Source: an uncultured Pelagibacteraceae bacterium
GTDB lineage: Bacteria > Pseudomonadota > Alphaproteobacteria > Pelagibacterales > Pelagibacteraceae
Length of the DNA stretch: 64,000 nt
Assembly: GCA_902618695.1 (NCBI GenBank)
Contig: CACNCB010000001.1
Location: forward strand, 186,001 to 250,000
Reading direction: 5' to 3'
Both the position numbers and the translations under genes were made by a program. The notes below the pieces were generated by a model. It worked only from the letters and a program-made list of their open reading frames with translations. It ran no database searches and was not told the origin of the DNA. Positions 1 through 9,682 of this stretch are shown one piece after another. The first letter of the stretch is position 1. Each line of letters starts with the position of its first letter.

Positions 1-506
1 ATGAGCCCAGTGGTCAACATATATTAAATGAAGAATATTATGATAGAATTGAAGCAATCCAATTTACCATGAATCACGACGATGGAAATTTAATTAACGA
101 AATTGATAAATCAGACATTATCCTTGTAGGAGTGAGCAGAACAAGCAAAACCCCAACATCAATTTATCTTGCTAACAAAGGGTTTAAAACTTCAAATATT
201 CCATTAGTTAATGAAAATTCCATACCCGAAAAACTAAAACAAAACCCAAAAATGAGATGTGTGGTTGGTTTAAGCACAGAACCTGAAAGATTAGCAGATT
301 TAAGAAAAAATAGAATGAACTCTTTAAAAGAAACTGAGAATATAAAATATACTGATCTGGAAAATATTAGGAAAGAAGTTCTAGATGCTAAAAAAACATT
401 TCAAAAATATAAATGGCCTCTTATAGATGTTACAAGAAAATCTGTTGAGGAAACTGCTGCTTCTATAATTAAAATTCACGAAATATATTTAAATAATGTT
501 AAATAA
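1..506 (+). CDS. ppsR: Pyruvate phosphate dikinase/PEP synthase regulatory protein (PPSR, DUF299), C-terminal part
   Basis: The window opens inside this gene. The frame is open from base 3 and gives 167 residues, against roughly 270 for the whole family, so about 100 N-terminal residues lie upstream; the Met at 69 is internal. PPSR proteins are bifunctional kinase/phosphorylases that inactivate and reactivate PPDK or PEP synthase by threonine phosphorylation, controlling the pyruvate-PEP step. The P-loop-like GVSRTSKTPTS and the downstream GFKTSNIPLV segment are family hallmarks. It overlaps maf by 11 bases and heads the maf-aroE-coaE-dnaQ run, a usual alphaproteobacterial order. Assignment is secure; which of the two target enzymes it controls cannot be told here. 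Confidence 0.9.
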   Translation, partial: EPSGQHILNEEYYDRIEAIQFTMNHDDGNLINEIDKSDIILVGVSRTSKTPTSIYLANKGFKTSNIPLVNENSIPEKLKQNPKMRCVVGLSTEPERLADLRKNRMNSLKETENIKYTDLENIRKEVLDAKKTFQKYKWPLIDVTRKSVEETAASIIKIHEIYLNNVK

Positions 507-1086
507 AATTGTTCTTGCATCAAAAAGCAAAGTTAGAAAAGAAATTCTAGATAAAAATAATATCGATAATGTTGTCGAGCCATCAAATGTTGATGAAGAT
601 ATTATTAAATTCAGCTTAATTAAACAACAAGCATCACCAGAGATTATTTCGAAAAATCTAGCTGAGTTAAAAGCAAATAAAGTTAGTGCTAAAATAACTG
701 ATCAAATAGTATTGGGGGCTGACAGTGTTATAGATTTAGATGGAGAATTAATTTCCAAGCCAGAAAATAGAGAAGATGCATTGAAAATATTAAAAAAACT
801 CAATAACAAATCTCATTTTTTGATAAGTTCTGTATGTATTTCAAAAAATGGGACAATGATTTGGAATTATACTGAAAAAGCTAAGCTTATAATGAAAAAT
901 TTTTCTGAAGATGAACTTAAAAATTATTTATCTAAAATATCAGATGAGGCCCTTTATGCTTATAATGTTTACCAAATAGAGGGTGAGGGCAGAAACTTAT
1001 TTGTGAGCATAAGTGGCGATGAAGATACTATAATGGGCTTGCCAATAAAAAAAATTAAAGAATATTTAAAAAATTATAATAGATAA
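496..1086 (+). CDS. maf: Maf-like nucleotide pyrophosphatase
   Basis: House-cleaning nucleoside-triphosphate pyrophosphatase of the Maf/HAM1-like fold, which removes non-canonical or modified nucleotides from the pool and has been linked to septum formation. The N-terminal LASKSKVRKEIL is the Maf signature (LASxSxRRxxLL), and GADSVIDLDG around residues 75-84 is the second, metal-binding motif (usually ADTVV). Length (196 aa) is normal. The start overlaps the end of ppsR and the stop lies two bases before aroE, so it is translationally coupled in one operon. Whether it prefers dTTP/UTP (YhdE type) or m7GTP (YceF type) cannot be decided by eye. Confidence 0.9.
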   Translation: MLNKIVLASKSKVRKEILDKNNIDNVVEPSNVDEDIIKFSLIKQQASPEIISKNLAELKANKVSAKITDQIVLGADSVIDLDGELISKPENREDALKILKKLNNKSHFLISSVCISKNGTMIWNYTEKAKLIMKNFSEDELKNYLSKISDEALYAYNVYQIEGEGRNLFVSISGDEDTIMGLPIKKIKEYLKNYNR

Positions 1087-1087
1087 A

Positions 1088-1882
1088 ATGAAAAAATATT
1101 TAGTTATAGGAAACCCAATTGATCATTCTTTATCACCCAGGCTTCATAACAGTTGGTTGAAACAAAATAATATAAATGCAAAATATGATAAAATTAAACT
1201 AGAAGTGGACGAAATTGAGAGTTTAATTAATAAGATTAAACAAAAAAAAATAGCAGGCTGCAATGTTACTGTTCCATTTAAAAAAAAAGTAATTCCCTAT
1301 CTAGACAAATTAAGCAAAGAAGCAGAACAAACCCAGTCAGTAAATACAATTACATTTGATGGTAATGACTTGGTGGGGCATAACACGGATATCTTTGGCT
1401 TTACTAAGGCAATTGAAAGCTTAGATTTTGCCATGAAGAATAAAAATATTTTAATCTTGGGTGCTGGGGGAGTCGTCCCCTCAATAATTTTGGCTTTAAA
1501 CGAAATGAATGTTTCGGAAATTATAATTAGCAATAGAACTAAACAAAAGGCAGAAAATTTGAAATTTTTTTTTAAAAATCTGAAGATCGTTGAATGGGGA
1601 AGATTGCCAGATTTTGACGTAATTATAAATGCTACAAGTATAGGTTTGAATGATGAAATTATAAATTTAGATTTTTCAAAATCAGGAAAAAATAAATTGT
1701 TTTATGATGTAATTTATAATCCAGCGGAAACAAATTTTTTAAAAATAGGAAAAGAATTAGGAAATAAAACAGAAAACGGGAAAACAATGTTTATTTATCA
1801 AGCCTATGAGGCATTTAGATTATGGCATGGCGTTAGTCCTAAAATTAATAATGAAATTTTAAATTTATTAGAAAATGATTAG
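1088..1882 (+). CDS. aroE: Shikimate dehydrogenase
   Basis: NADP-dependent reduction of 3-dehydroshikimate to shikimate, fourth step of the chorismate pathway, cytosolic. The N-terminal VIGNPIDHSLSPRLHN is the diagnostic substrate-binding motif, NVTVPFKK near residue 60 carries the catalytic Lys, NTDIFGF holds the paired Asp, and LGAGGVVPSII near residue 124 is the Rossmann glycine loop. 264 aa is typical. It starts one base after maf and overlaps coaE by 8 bases, so the two are translationally coupled. Confidence 0.95.
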   Translation: MKKYLVIGNPIDHSLSPRLHNSWLKQNNINAKYDKIKLEVDEIESLINKIKQKKIAGCNVTVPFKKKVIPYLDKLSKEAEQTQSVNTITFDGNDLVGHNTDIFGFTKAIESLDFAMKNKNILILGAGGVVPSIILALNEMNVSEIIISNRTKQKAENLKFFFKNLKIVEWGRLPDFDVIINATSIGLNDEIINLDFSKSGKNKLFYDVIYNPAETNFLKIGKELGNKTENGKTMFIYQAYEAFRLWHGVSPKINNEILNLLEND

Positions 1883-2444
1883 GATTGGTATCGTAGGTGA
1901 CATAGGTTCTGGCAAAAGTTATGTTGCAAGTAATTTTGGTTATCCAGTATTTAATGCAGATCATGAAGTTTCAAAAATATATAAAAATAATAGAAAAATT
2001 TTTAAAAGCTTAAATAAACTAATACCCAAACATATTATTTCTTTTCCTATAGATAAAAGAGAAATTTCCACTGCTATTCTTGCTAGTCAATTAAATTTAA
2101 AAAAAATAGTTAAGGTTGTTCATAAGGAGATAAGGAAAAAAATGAAACTATTTTTAATTAAAAATAAAAAAAAAAAGATAATAATATTGGATATTCCTCT
2201 TCTTTTAGAAAATAAAATTGACAACAAAAAAGATATTTTAGTTTATGTGGAAGCAAAAAAATCCAAAATTAAAAAAAAATTAAAAAATAGACATAACTTT
2301 AACAATAAACTGTTTGCTAAATTTAAAAAAATTCAATTACCAATTGATTATAAAAAAAGAAAAGCTCATTTTATAATTAAGAACGATTTTACAAAAAAAT
2401 CTGTTAAAATTAGTATAAAAAAAATATTAAACGAAATTGAATAA
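1875..2444 (+). CDS. coaE: Dephospho-CoA kinase
   Basis: Last step of coenzyme A synthesis: ATP-dependent 3'-phosphorylation of dephospho-CoA. The Walker A sequence GDIGSGKS sits at residues 8-15, FNADHEV follows as the family's substrate-site motif (usually DAD), and DIPLLLENKID is the characteristic V/IPLLfE segment. At 189 aa it is slightly short and unusually lysine-rich in its C-terminal half, as expected from extreme AT pressure. It overlaps aroE by 8 bases and abuts dnaQ directly (stop at 2444, ATG at 2445). Confidence 0.9.
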   Translation: MIRIGIVGDIGSGKSYVASNFGYPVFNADHEVSKIYKNNRKIFKSLNKLIPKHIISFPIDKREISTAILASQLNLKKIVKVVHKEIRKKMKLFLIKNKKKKIIILDIPLLLENKIDNKKDILVYVEAKKSKIKKKLKNRHNFNNKLFAKFKKIQLPIDYKKRKAHFIIKNDFTKKSVKISIKKILNEIE

Positions 2445-3104
2445 ATGAAAGAAGTTGTTCTAGATACCGAAACAACAGGTATATCTGTTAAAGAGGGACA
2501 TAGAATTGTTGAAATAGGGTGTATTGAATTAGATAACTTAATTCCAACAAAAAAAAAGTTTCATTGTTATCTTAATCCGGAAAGAAAAGTATCGGAAAAA
2601 GCATTCGAAATTCATGGATATAGAGATGAATTTTTATCTAAACAGAATAAGTTTGCAAATATAAAGGATGAATTTTTGTCTTTTATTAAAAATAAAAGAT
2701 TAATTATTCATAATGCTGACTTTGATATTGCTCATATAAACAATGAGCTTTTACTATGCGGCGAAAATAAAATTAATAATGAAATCTTAGATACGCTAAT
2801 CTTAGCTAGAGATAAGTTTCCTGGATCTCAGGTTAGTCTAGATGCTTTATGTAAGAGATATAGAATTGATAATTCAAAAAGAGTTCAGCATACAGCATTA
2901 ATTGATTGTGACTTATTATTAAAAGTCTATATCAACTTAATTGACCAAAAAGAACCAACATTAAATTTTATTCAAGATCAAAAAAATATTGTAAGTAATG
3001 TTTCTAATGTAAAATATTTTAAGAAAGTTATAAAACCCAACCCTGAGGAAAAAAAAAATCATCAAGATTATTTAAAAAACAAGCTTAAAAAGAATTTTTT
3101 TTAA
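2445..3104 (+). CDS. dnaQ: DNA polymerase III epsilon subunit (proofreading exonuclease)
   Basis: 3'-5' proofreading exonuclease of the replicative polymerase. The DEDDh motifs are visible: ExoI DTETTGI at residues 7-13, ExoII HNADFDIAHIN near residue 90, ExoIII HTALIDCDLL near residue 150. The 219 residues comprise the exonuclease domain plus a short basic tail that would contact the alpha subunit. Coupled to coaE with no gap; its 3' end overlaps the convergent secB by 4 bases, so there is no room for a separate terminator between the two operons. Confidence 0.92.
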   Translation: MKEVVLDTETTGISVKEGHRIVEIGCIELDNLIPTKKKFHCYLNPERKVSEKAFEIHGYRDEFLSKQNKFANIKDEFLSFIKNKRLIIHNADFDIAHINNELLLCGENKINNEILDTLILARDKFPGSQVSLDALCKRYRIDNSKRVQHTALIDCDLLLKVYINLIDQKEPTLNFIQDQKNIVSNVSNVKYFKKVIKPNPEEKKNHQDYLKNKLKKNFF

Positions 3105-3523
3105 TTAAATCTTTGATTATATAAATTTTCAAAATTTATTTTTTTTTCGAATTTTATTCCTGGATATCCAGAATTGTGAAGCAAATCTAAAAGTGATTTT
3201 TCTAAATCTGGATAAATCTCTGTTTGTACATCACACAATACTATTTTTTCTAAATCTTTTTTTTCTTTAACATTTTCATCAACTTTTATTATTGTAGAGA
3301 ATAAAATTTCGAAATGGGATTTTTTTTCTTTTGGTTCTTTATCTTCAAATTTTAAACTAGTATTGATTTCTATATGTTTGTTTTTTAAAGCTTTTGAATT
3401 TATATCAATACCAAGTTGATATTTTGAAATTCTATCTCTTACAAAAAGATATGTTTCAATATCTGGAGTTTCGCTAGACATATCTTTGATATATTTTCCA
3501 ACAATATTATATTTTTTTGTCAT
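3101..3523 (-). CDS. secB: Protein-export chaperone SecB
   Basis: Cytosolic chaperone that keeps preproteins unfolded and passes them to SecA. Family features are the N-terminal YIKDMSSETPD (SecB YxKDxSFExP), the central strand pattern, and the C-terminal SGYPGIKFEKKINFENLY, equivalent to the FPPLxLxPxNFxxLY end of SecB. 140 aa is a little shorter than the E. coli protein, and the acidic Zn-binding tail that contacts SecA is not obvious. The start overlaps the end of fxsA by 17 bases. In alphaproteobacteria secB commonly faces dnaQ, as here. Confidence 0.87.
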   Translation of the reverse strand: MTKKYNIVGKYIKDMSSETPDIETYLFVRDRISKYQLGIDINSKALKNKHIEINTSLKFEDKEPKEKKSHFEILFSTIIKVDENVKEKKDLEKIVLCDVQTEIYPDLEKSLLDLLHNSGYPGIKFEKKINFENLYNQRFN

Positions 3524-3932
3524 TATCGTCTTCTATGTCTTCAAATTCTCCATCTATATAATTGCTTTTATTTTTATTTTTATAACTAAATTTTTTAGAA
3601 AGCATTCCAAAAATTAATTTTCTAGTAGGAGGAAATATTAATATGAAACCTACAACATCAGTTGCAAAACCAGGAATTATCAGAAGAAGAGCTGCAAAAG
3701 CAATTACGGCACCAGACAACATTTCATATGTTGGTGTTTCTTTTTTGCTTAATTGTAAAAATCCTGCTTTAAGTGTATTTAGTCCTTCGTATTTAGCGTA
3801 GTAAACTCCAACAATTGCAGTAAGAAATATCATTAAAATGGTGGATATTGCTCCAATTTGAGAGCCAATTTTGATAAGTAGATAAATTTCGATTATTGGT
3901 ATTAAAATTATTGTAAATAAAATTGAGTTCAT
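3507..3932 (-). CDS. fxsA: FxsA-family membrane protein
   Basis: Small inner-membrane protein of the FxsA (suppressor of F exclusion of phage T7) family; its cellular role is poorly defined. Three or four hydrophobic segments are visible: residues 4-24, 27-45 and 70-100. The last contains IPGFATDVVGFILIFPPTR, matching the family's PGFxTDxxGxxLLxPPxR signature. The tail is acidic and hydrophilic. Transcribed away from the Tim44-like gene; the 58-base divergent gap (3933-3990) must hold both promoters. Confidence 0.9.
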   Translation of the reverse strand: MNSILFTIILIPIIEIYLLIKIGSQIGAISTILMIFLTAIVGVYYAKYEGLNTLKAGFLQLSKKETPTYEMLSGAVIAFAALLLIIPGFATDVVGFILIFPPTRKLIFGMLSKKFSYKNKNKSNYIDGEFEDIEDDNDKKI

Positions 3933-3990
3933 TTGTCCTTAATCTAAATTGCTGGTTGAAATTAATCAACATAGTAATTACTATTAGTTT

Positions 3991-4587
3991 ATGAGTTATA
4001 GTTTCGAGTACATAGATATTATTTTGCTAGCTATGATTGCTGGATTTATTTTTTTAAGATTAAGAGGAATTCTTGGTAAAAGAACTGGTTTTGAGGGAAA
4101 ATCGCCTGCTCAATTTAAAGAGGTTTTAAAAAATATAAAGGTAGATCAAGCTGTCAAACCAAAAGAAAAGTTTGACGATGAAGCTCAAAAAGAATTTTTA
4201 AAAGGTGCAAAAATTGCTTACGAAACTATTATTACTGATTTCAGTGATAATGATAATAAAATCACAAATGCAAAACCTCTGTTAAATAAAGATGTATATA
4301 ATCAATTTGATGATGCGTTGAAAGAAAGAGCAAAAAGGGGTCATTTCGCAGAGATAACATTTATTGGAGTTAACAAAGCTGAGATTAAGGAACATAAAAA
4401 AACAGGAAATATTTTAAATGTAACAGTGGATTTTATAGCAGAGGTTATTACCTGCATAAGAGATAAAGATAAAAAAATTGTTTCTGGTGATCCAGAAAAG
4501 ATTAAGAAAATTTATGATACTTGGATTTTTTCAAGAGATACAACGTCAGCAAATCCAAATTGGCAGCTCGTTAATATATTAACATAA
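3991..4587 (+). CDS. Tim44-like domain protein
   Basis: One N-terminal membrane anchor (about residues 8-24), then the TLRGILGKRTGFE-like segment (here RLRGILGKRTGFEGK) typical of bacterial Tim44-like proteins, and a C-terminal Tim44/Mba1 domain (about residues 70-198) ending in a DTWIFSRD-type strand. Bacterial homologues occur in alphaproteobacteria near secB/fxsA and are thought to act at the inner membrane in protein assembly; the mitochondrial relative tethers the import motor. The stop codon is followed directly by the TTG start of the Smr gene. Confidence 0.8.
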   Translation: MSYSFEYIDIILLAMIAGFIFLRLRGILGKRTGFEGKSPAQFKEVLKNIKVDQAVKPKEKFDDEAQKEFLKGAKIAYETIITDFSDNDNKITNAKPLLNKDVYNQFDDALKERAKRGHFAEITFIGVNKAEIKEHKKTGNILNVTVDFIAEVITCIRDKDKKIVSGDPEKIKKIYDTWIFSRDTTSANPNWQLVNILT

Positions 4588-5016
4588 TTGAACGATAATA
4601 TTTCAAATAAAGATAAAAAAGATTGGGATAAATTTATAAATAGTAATGAAAAATTAACAGATAAAGATTTTAGGAATATAGAAAAAAAAAATAAAAAAGC
4701 TAGATCTATAGATCTACATGGATTTACTTTAGATGAAGCTAATAAAACTATAGAAAATTTTATAAATAAAGCCTTTTCAGATAACATTAATAAATTAATT
4801 ATCGTTACAGGAAAGGGACTTCACTCGGAAAATGAAAAGGACCCTTATGTGTCAAAAGATCTTGGTATTTTAAAATATTCTGTACCAGAGTTTATTGCAA
4901 ATAATGCAAGTTTAATGAGTATGATAAATGAAATAACAGATGCAAAAATTGAGGATGGAGGCGCAGGAGCTTTTTATATTTATCTGAAAAAAAATTTACA
5001 AAATAAATTTCGATAA
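4588..5016 (+). CDS. Smr-domain protein (putative endonuclease)
   Basis: The Smr domain fills the C-terminal two thirds: [13 protein letters not shown] is the DLHGxT motif, and [13 protein letters not shown] is the TGxGxHS motif that forms the nicking-endonuclease site in MutS2-type Smr proteins. The N-terminal 40 residues are lysine-rich and probably disordered. The start is TTG, immediately after the stop of the Tim44-like gene; no better in-frame start is available. It overlaps the 3' end of hslU on the other strand by 21 bases. Substrate unknown: Smr proteins act on DNA or on mRNA at stalled ribosomes. Confidence 0.85.
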   Translation: MNDNISNKDKKDWDKFINSNEKLTDKDFRNIEKKNKKARSIDLHGFTLDEANKTIENFINKAFSDNINKLIIVTGKGLHSENEKDPYVSKDLGILKYSVPEFIANNASLMSMINEITDAKIEDGGAGAFYIYLKKNLQNKFR

Positions 5017-6369
5017 GTCCGTATCTTTTATCAAAGTATCTAAATTTTTATTAATGTATTGTTTGTCAATGATAATTGTTTCACCTGCTCGGTCTGTTGC
5101 TGTAAAGCTAATTTCATCCAATATTTTCTCAATTATAGTATGCAGTCTTCTGGCTCCAATATTTTCAACACTAGTATTTACTTCCGAAGCAATGTTTGCA
5201 ATAGCATCTATACCGTCATCAGAAAATTCAAGATCAACATTTTCAGTTTTTAAAAGAGCCACATATTGCTTTATTAAACTGAAATCAGGCTCTCTTAAAA
5301 TTCTTTTAAAATCTTCACTAGTTAAAGCTTCTAGTTCGACTCTTATAGGCAATCTTCCTTGTAATTCAGGAAGTAAATCAGATGGTTTTGCTAGCTGAAA
5401 TGCACCAGATGCTATAAACAAAATATGATCAGTTTTTATTGGACCATGCTTAGTATTGACAGTTGTTCCCTCAATCAAAGGTAACAAATCTCTTTGAACA
5501 CCTTCTCTTGAAACATCCCCTCCAACTCTATCAGTTCTTGCTGAAATTTTGTCAATCTCATCCAGAAAAACTATTCCGTTATTTTCAGTCGAAAGTTTTG
5601 CTGCTTTAATAATTTTGTCTTGCTCAATTAATTTATCAGACTCATCATTAATTAAAATCTCATGAGATTCTTTTACTGTCATTTTTTTCTTTTTTTCTTT
5701 GTTACCCATAGATTTACCGATCATTTCTCCAATGTTGATCATTCCAACATTGGCTCCAGGCATCCCAGGGATTTCAAAAGAAGCACCACCAGAACCAGTG
5801 TCACTCACAGATATTTCTATTTCATTATCATCCAAATCACCGTTTCTTAATCTTTTTCTAAAACTTTCTCTCGTTGCTAAACTTGCTTTTTTACCTACTA
5901 AAGCATCTAAAACTTTTTCCTCAGCAGCTTTTTGGGCTTGTGCAAAAACTTCCTTTCTTTTTTTGACCTTTTCCATTGAAATGGCAATTTCAATTAAATC
6001 TCTAACTATTTGTTCAACATCTCTTCCTACATATCCAACTTCAGTAAATCTTGTAGCTTCAACTTTTACAAAAGGTGCCTCTGCTAGTTTTGACAATCTT
6101 CTAGAAATTTCAGTTTTCCCAACACCAGTTGGTCCTATCATTAAAATATTTTTAGGCAAAACTTCATTTTTCATTTCACCTTTTAGAGCTTGTCTTCTCC
6201 ATCTGTTTCTTAGAGCAACAGCAACAGCTCTTTTGGCTTTATTTTGTCCAACAACAAATCTATCTAATTCAGATACAATTTCTCTTGGAGATAAAGAACT
6301 AACCAAAGAAGATTCTTCTTTTTGATTTTTATCTTTTGGATGAAGTTGAGTTACGTTTGAATTATCCAT
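4996..6369 (-). CDS. hslU: ATP-dependent protease ATPase subunit HslU
   Basis: AAA+ unfoldase of the HslUV (ClpYQ) protease. Residues 25-50 hold the N-terminal [14 protein letters not shown] helix, [15 protein letters not shown] is Walker [20 protein letters not shown] contains the pore GYVG loop, FLDEIDKI is Walker B, and [11 protein letters not shown] near the C terminus is sensor 2. The I-domain is visible between about 110 and 230. 457 aa is full length, and the last residues (SKFIL) match the tail that inserts into HslV. Overlaps hslV by one base. Confidence 0.96.
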   Translation of the reverse strand: MDNSNVTQLHPKDKNQKEESSLVSSLSPREIVSELDRFVVGQNKAKRAVAVALRNRWRRQALKGEMKNEVLPKNILMIGPTGVGKTEISRRLSKLAEAPFVKVEATRFTEVGYVGRDVEQIVRDLIEIAISMEKVKKRKEVFAQAQKAAEEKVLDALVGKKASLATRESFRKRLRNGDLDDNEIEISVSDTGSGGASFEIPGMPGANVGMINIGEMIGKSMGNKEKKKKMTVKESHEILINDESDKLIEQDKIIKAAKLSTENNGIVFLDEIDKISARTDRVGGDVSREGVQRDLLPLIEGTTVNTKHGPIKTDHILFIASGAFQLAKPSDLLPELQGRLPIRVELEALTSEDFKRILREPDFSLIKQYVALLKTENVDLEFSDDGIDAIANIASEVNTSVENIGARRLHTIIEKILDEISFTATDRAGETIIIDKQYINKNLDTLIKDTDLSKFIL

Positions 6370-6884
6370 TATATTTTTTCAATTTTAACATTATCGTTTG
6401 TAAATACACATATATCAGCAGCTACTTTAATCGCTTTTTTAGCCACTTCCTCTGCAGACATATCACCTTCCATTAAAACTTTTCCTGCAGCAAGTGCATA
6501 ATTACCACCAGAACCTATTCCAATAACATCACCTTCTGGTTCTAACACATCACCAGTCCCTGAAATAATATAGCTGTTGCTTTTATCACCGACAGCCATT
6601 AGCGCTTCTAATCTTCTTAAATATTTATCTGTTCGCCAATCTTTTGCTAATTCAACAGCAGCTCTAGATAAATTGCCAGCATGTTTTTCTAATTTACCTT
6701 CTAATCTTTCAAATAGAGTTAATGCATCAGCAGTTGATCCTGCAAATCCTGCCACTACATCTCTTTTTTCAATTTTTCTAACTTTTGAAGCGGTACTCTT
6801 AACAACAGTATTTCCCATACTTACTTGTCCATCGCCAGCAACTACCACTTCATTATTTTTTCTAACTAGCACAATTGTTGTCAT
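6369..6884 (-). CDS. hslV: ATP-dependent protease proteolytic subunit HslV
   Basis: Proteasome-like threonine peptidase. The protein begins [22 protein letters not shown]: after removal of Met, Thr2 is the N-terminal nucleophile, and the GDGQV motif follows. Length (171 aa) is that of the alphaproteobacterial form after trimming to MTTI, and the ATG at 6884 is the only start that exposes this Thr. First gene of hslVU, divergent from hisB with an 89-base gap (6885-6973) for both promoters. Confidence 0.95.
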   Translation of the reverse strand: MTTIVLVRKNNEVVVAGDGQVSMGNTVVKSTASKVRKIEKRDVVAGFAGSTADALTLFERLEGKLEKHAGNLSRAAVELAKDWRTDKYLRRLEALMAVGDKSNSYIISGTGDVLEPEGDVIGIGSGGNYALAAGKVLMEGDMSAEEVAKKAIKVAADICVFTNDNVKIEKI

Positions 6885-6973
6885 ACTTAATAAATGGTAA
6901 CTATTTTTGATACTTCAAGTGTTCATACTGATATTGATATCGCAGGATTATGTATGTATACCATTAAAAATAT

Positions 6974-7564
6974 ATGGCTAGAAAAGGAAAAGTATCTCGA
7001 AAAACAAAAGAAACTAGCATCAATGTTGAAGTAAATATTGATGGTAAAGGTAAGTACCAAATTGACACTGGTATAGGTTTTTTAGATCACATGCTTGAGC
7101 AATTATCAAAGCATTCATTGATTGATTTAAAAGTCAAAGCAAAAGGAGATACTCACATCGATCTACATCATACTACAGAGGATACAGGGATAGCTATAGG
7201 AGAAGCATTAAAAAAAGCTGCTAAAAAATTTGTAGGAATAAAAAGATATGCTCACAGAATTATCCCAATGGATGAAACATTAACTAGAGTTGCTATTGAT
7301 GTTTCAAACAGACCTTATTTAATTTGGAAGGTAAAATTAAAAGTCGAAAAACTTGGTGAGATGGACACAGAACTTTTTAAAGAATGGTTCCAAGCCTTCT
7401 CTCAATCTGCAGGTATTACTATGCACGTAGAAAATATTTATGGTGATAATAGCCACCACATAATTGAGTCTTGTTACAAAGGTTTAGCAAGATCGTTAAG
7501 AGACGCGTTGGAGATGGACCCAAGAAGCAAGAAAAGTATTCCATCTACTAAAGGCTCATTATAA
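6974..7564 (+). CDS. hisB: Imidazoleglycerol-phosphate dehydratase
   Basis: Sixth step of histidine synthesis (IGP to imidazole-acetol phosphate). The two metal-binding HHxxE repeats are present as [12 protein letters not shown] near residue 64 and [10 protein letters not shown] near residue 155, and [12 protein letters not shown] is the N-terminal signature. It is the monofunctional 196-aa type, without the HisN phosphatase fused in enterobacteria. First gene of hisB-hisH-hisA-hisF; five bases separate it from hisH. Confidence 0.95.
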   Translation: MARKGKVSRKTKETSINVEVNIDGKGKYQIDTGIGFLDHMLEQLSKHSLIDLKVKAKGDTHIDLHHTTEDTGIAIGEALKKAAKKFVGIKRYAHRIIPMDETLTRVAIDVSNRPYLIWKVKLKVEKLGEMDTELFKEWFQAFSQSAGITMHVENIYGDNSHHIIESCYKGLARSLRDALEMDPRSKKSIPSTKGSL

Positions 7565-7569
7565 GTTTA

Positions 7570-8196
7570 ATGAACGTTACAATTGTTGATTATAATTCGG
7601 GCAATATAAGCTCGGTGATAAACTCCTTTAAAGAAGTTGCCAAAGATAAAGTAAATATCGAGGTAACTTCAGATTTAAATAAGATTAAATTTTCAGATAA
7701 AGTAGTTTTACCAGGGCAGGGTTCGTTTAAGAGTTGTGTTGATGCACTTAATAACATAAGTGGTCTGGTAGACACTTTAAACGAGTTTGCTATTAACAAT
7801 AAAAAACCACTCCTAGGAATTTGTGTTGGATTACAAATGTTTGCAGACATTGGATATGAGGAAACAGAAACTAAAGGCCTTGGTTGGATTTCTGGCAAGG
7901 TATCAAAAATAGATAATCAAAATGGAAAATACAAACTTCCTCACATTGGCTGGAACCAAATTAGCATAGTTAAGGATAGTAAAATTTTTAAAGGTATAGA
8001 AAATAATTCACACATGTACTTTGTTCACAGTTATGAATTTTTACCAGAAGATAAAAATGTAATTTCAGCAACAACAGATTATTCATCAAATATTGTTTGT
8101 TCTGTTGAAAAAGAAAATATTTTTGGGACTCAATTTCACCCTGAAAAGAGTGATAAAACTGGACTAAAAATAATCGATAATTTTATAAATTTATAA
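7570..8196 (+). CDS. hisH: Imidazole glycerol phosphate synthase, glutaminase subunit
   Basis: Class I glutamine amidotransferase that supplies ammonia to HisF. The nucleophile elbow LLGICVGLQMF contains the catalytic Cys (about residue 85), preceded by the oxyanion VLPGQGSF motif; the His-Glu pair is in FGTQFHPEKS near residue 187. 208 aa is the normal size. Stop at 8196 abuts the hisA ATG at 8197. Confidence 0.95.
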   Translation: MNVTIVDYNSGNISSVINSFKEVAKDKVNIEVTSDLNKIKFSDKVVLPGQGSFKSCVDALNNISGLVDTLNEFAINNKKPLLGICVGLQMFADIGYEETETKGLGWISGKVSKIDNQNGKYKLPHIGWNQISIVKDSKIFKGIENNSHMYFVHSYEFLPEDKNVISATTDYSSNIVCSVEKENIFGTQFHPEKSDKTGLKIIDNFINL

Positions 8197-8922
8197 ATGA
8201 AGATATTTCCAGCAATAGATATTAAAGATAAAAAGTGTGTTAGGTTAGTTAAAGGAGACTTTGATAACAAAACTGATTATAAAATATCCCCAGTTGAACA
8301 AGCAAACAAATACAAAGATCATGGTTTTAAAAACTTACACATAGTTGATTTAGATGGCGCTTTAACAGGAGAAACAGTTAATTTGGACATTATTAAAGAA
8401 ATAATAACTAAATTTGATCTCAAAATTGAAATTGGTGGTGGTATTAGAAACTTTGAAAGTATTCAGAAATATACTGATGCTGGTGTTGAAAAAGTTATCT
8501 TAGGAAGTGCTGCCATAAAAGATAAAAATTTTTTAAAGCAAGCTTGTGAAAAATTTCCAAATAAAATTGCCTTAGGTTTAGATGCAAAGGATGGATATTT
8601 ATCTGTGTCTGGTTGGAAAGAAAATTCTAATCAATTAACACTAGATTATTTAAAAGAGGTAAATGATTATGGTGCAAGCAGATTAATTTACACTGATATC
8701 AATAGAGATGGGATGAAGCAAAGTCCTAATTTCGATGAGACAGCAAAAGTTGCAGATATTTCTAATTGTCCAGTAATTATATCTGGTGGAGTTTCATCAA
8801 TAGATGATATTAAAAAAGCTAAGGAATTTAATAATAATAACATTGAAGGTATCATAGTAGGGAAAGCCATCTATGATGGGGATATTAAATTAGAAGAATT
8901 AGTGAAGGAATTAGATGCTTAA
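8197..8922 (+). CDS. hisA: ProFAR isomerase
   Basis: Isomerises 5'-ProFAR to PRFAR, fourth histidine step, on a TIM barrel. [18 protein letters not shown] carries the N-terminal catalytic Asp, [10 protein letters not shown] is the phosphate-side strand, IEIGGGIR is the first phosphate-binding loop, and YTDINRDGM contains the second catalytic Asp. 241 aa, full length. It overlaps hisF by 8 bases. Confidence 0.95.
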   Translation: MKIFPAIDIKDKKCVRLVKGDFDNKTDYKISPVEQANKYKDHGFKNLHIVDLDGALTGETVNLDIIKEIITKFDLKIEIGGGIRNFESIQKYTDAGVEKVILGSAAIKDKNFLKQACEKFPNKIALGLDAKDGYLSVSGWKENSNQLTLDYLKEVNDYGASRLIYTDINRDGMKQSPNFDETAKVADISNCPVIISGGVSSIDDIKKAKEFNNNNIEGIIVGKAIYDGDIKLEELVKELDA

Positions 8923-9670
8923 AAGAAGAATAATACCTTGTTTAGACGTGAAAAATGGCCGTGTGGTTAAAGGGATTAATTTTGTTGATCTAAAAGATGC
9001 GGGTGATCCCGTTGAACAAGCTAAAATTTATTCAGACGGTGGAGCAGATGAAATTTGTTTTTTAGATATTACTGCATCAAATGAAAATAGAGATACTATT
9101 TACGATGTAGTAGAGAAAACGTCGAAGAAATGCTTTGTTCCTCTGACAGTTGGAGGTGGTGTTAGAAGTGTTGAGGATATCAACAAATTACTAAACTGTG
9201 GTGCAGACAAAGTATCGATCAATACTGCTGCAGTTCAAAATCCGGAAGTAGTTGAAGAAAGTTCAAAAAAATTTGGGTCACAATGTATTGTGGTTGCGAT
9301 AGATGCTAAAAAAAATGCGGATAAATGGGAAATCTTTACTCATGGTGGAAGAAACAATACTGGAATTGATGCCATAGAATTTGCAAAAAAAATGGAAGAT
9401 AGTGGAGCAGGCGAGCTTCTAGTTACTTCTATGGATCGGGATGGTACCGAAGTTGGTTATGATATAGAGCTTATGTCTAAGGTATCTTCTATGGTAAATA
9501 TTCCAGTTATTGCATCTGGTGGAGTTGGAAACCTAGATCATTTGGTAGATGGAATTAAATTAGGAAATGCCAGCGCCGTATTAGCTGCTTCAATATTTCA
9601 CTACGGCAAACATTCAGTAAAGGAAGCCAAGGAGTATTTGGATTCAAATGGAATACCTGTTAGAATTTAA
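8915..9670 (+). CDS. hisF: Imidazole glycerol phosphate synthase, cyclase subunit
   Basis: Cyclase partner of HisH, producing imidazole glycerol phosphate and AICAR; the AICAR feeds PurH, also encoded in this window. [15 protein letters not shown] holds the catalytic Asp near residue 11, [13 protein letters not shown] the first phosphate loop, [13 protein letters not shown] the second catalytic Asp, and VIASGGVG the last phosphate site. 251 aa. Only 12 bases separate it from the secreted protein gene that interrupts the his series. Confidence 0.96.
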   Translation: MLKRRIIPCLDVKNGRVVKGINFVDLKDAGDPVEQAKIYSDGGADEICFLDITASNENRDTIYDVVEKTSKKCFVPLTVGGGVRSVEDINKLLNCGADKVSINTAAVQNPEVVEESSKKFGSQCIVVAIDAKKNADKWEIFTHGGRNNTGIDAIEFAKKMEDSGAGELLVTSMDRDGTEVGYDIELMSKVSSMVNIPVIASGGVGNLDHLVDGIKLGNASAVLAASIFHYGKHSVKEAKEYLDSNGIPVRI

Positions 9671-9682
9671 AGCACTTAATTT

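Noticed and set aside
5054..6325. Several long plus-strand open frames opposite hslU
   Set aside because: They mirror the strongly conserved HslU gene, lack ribosome sites and show Ser/Phe/Leu-rich composition typical of antisense frames.
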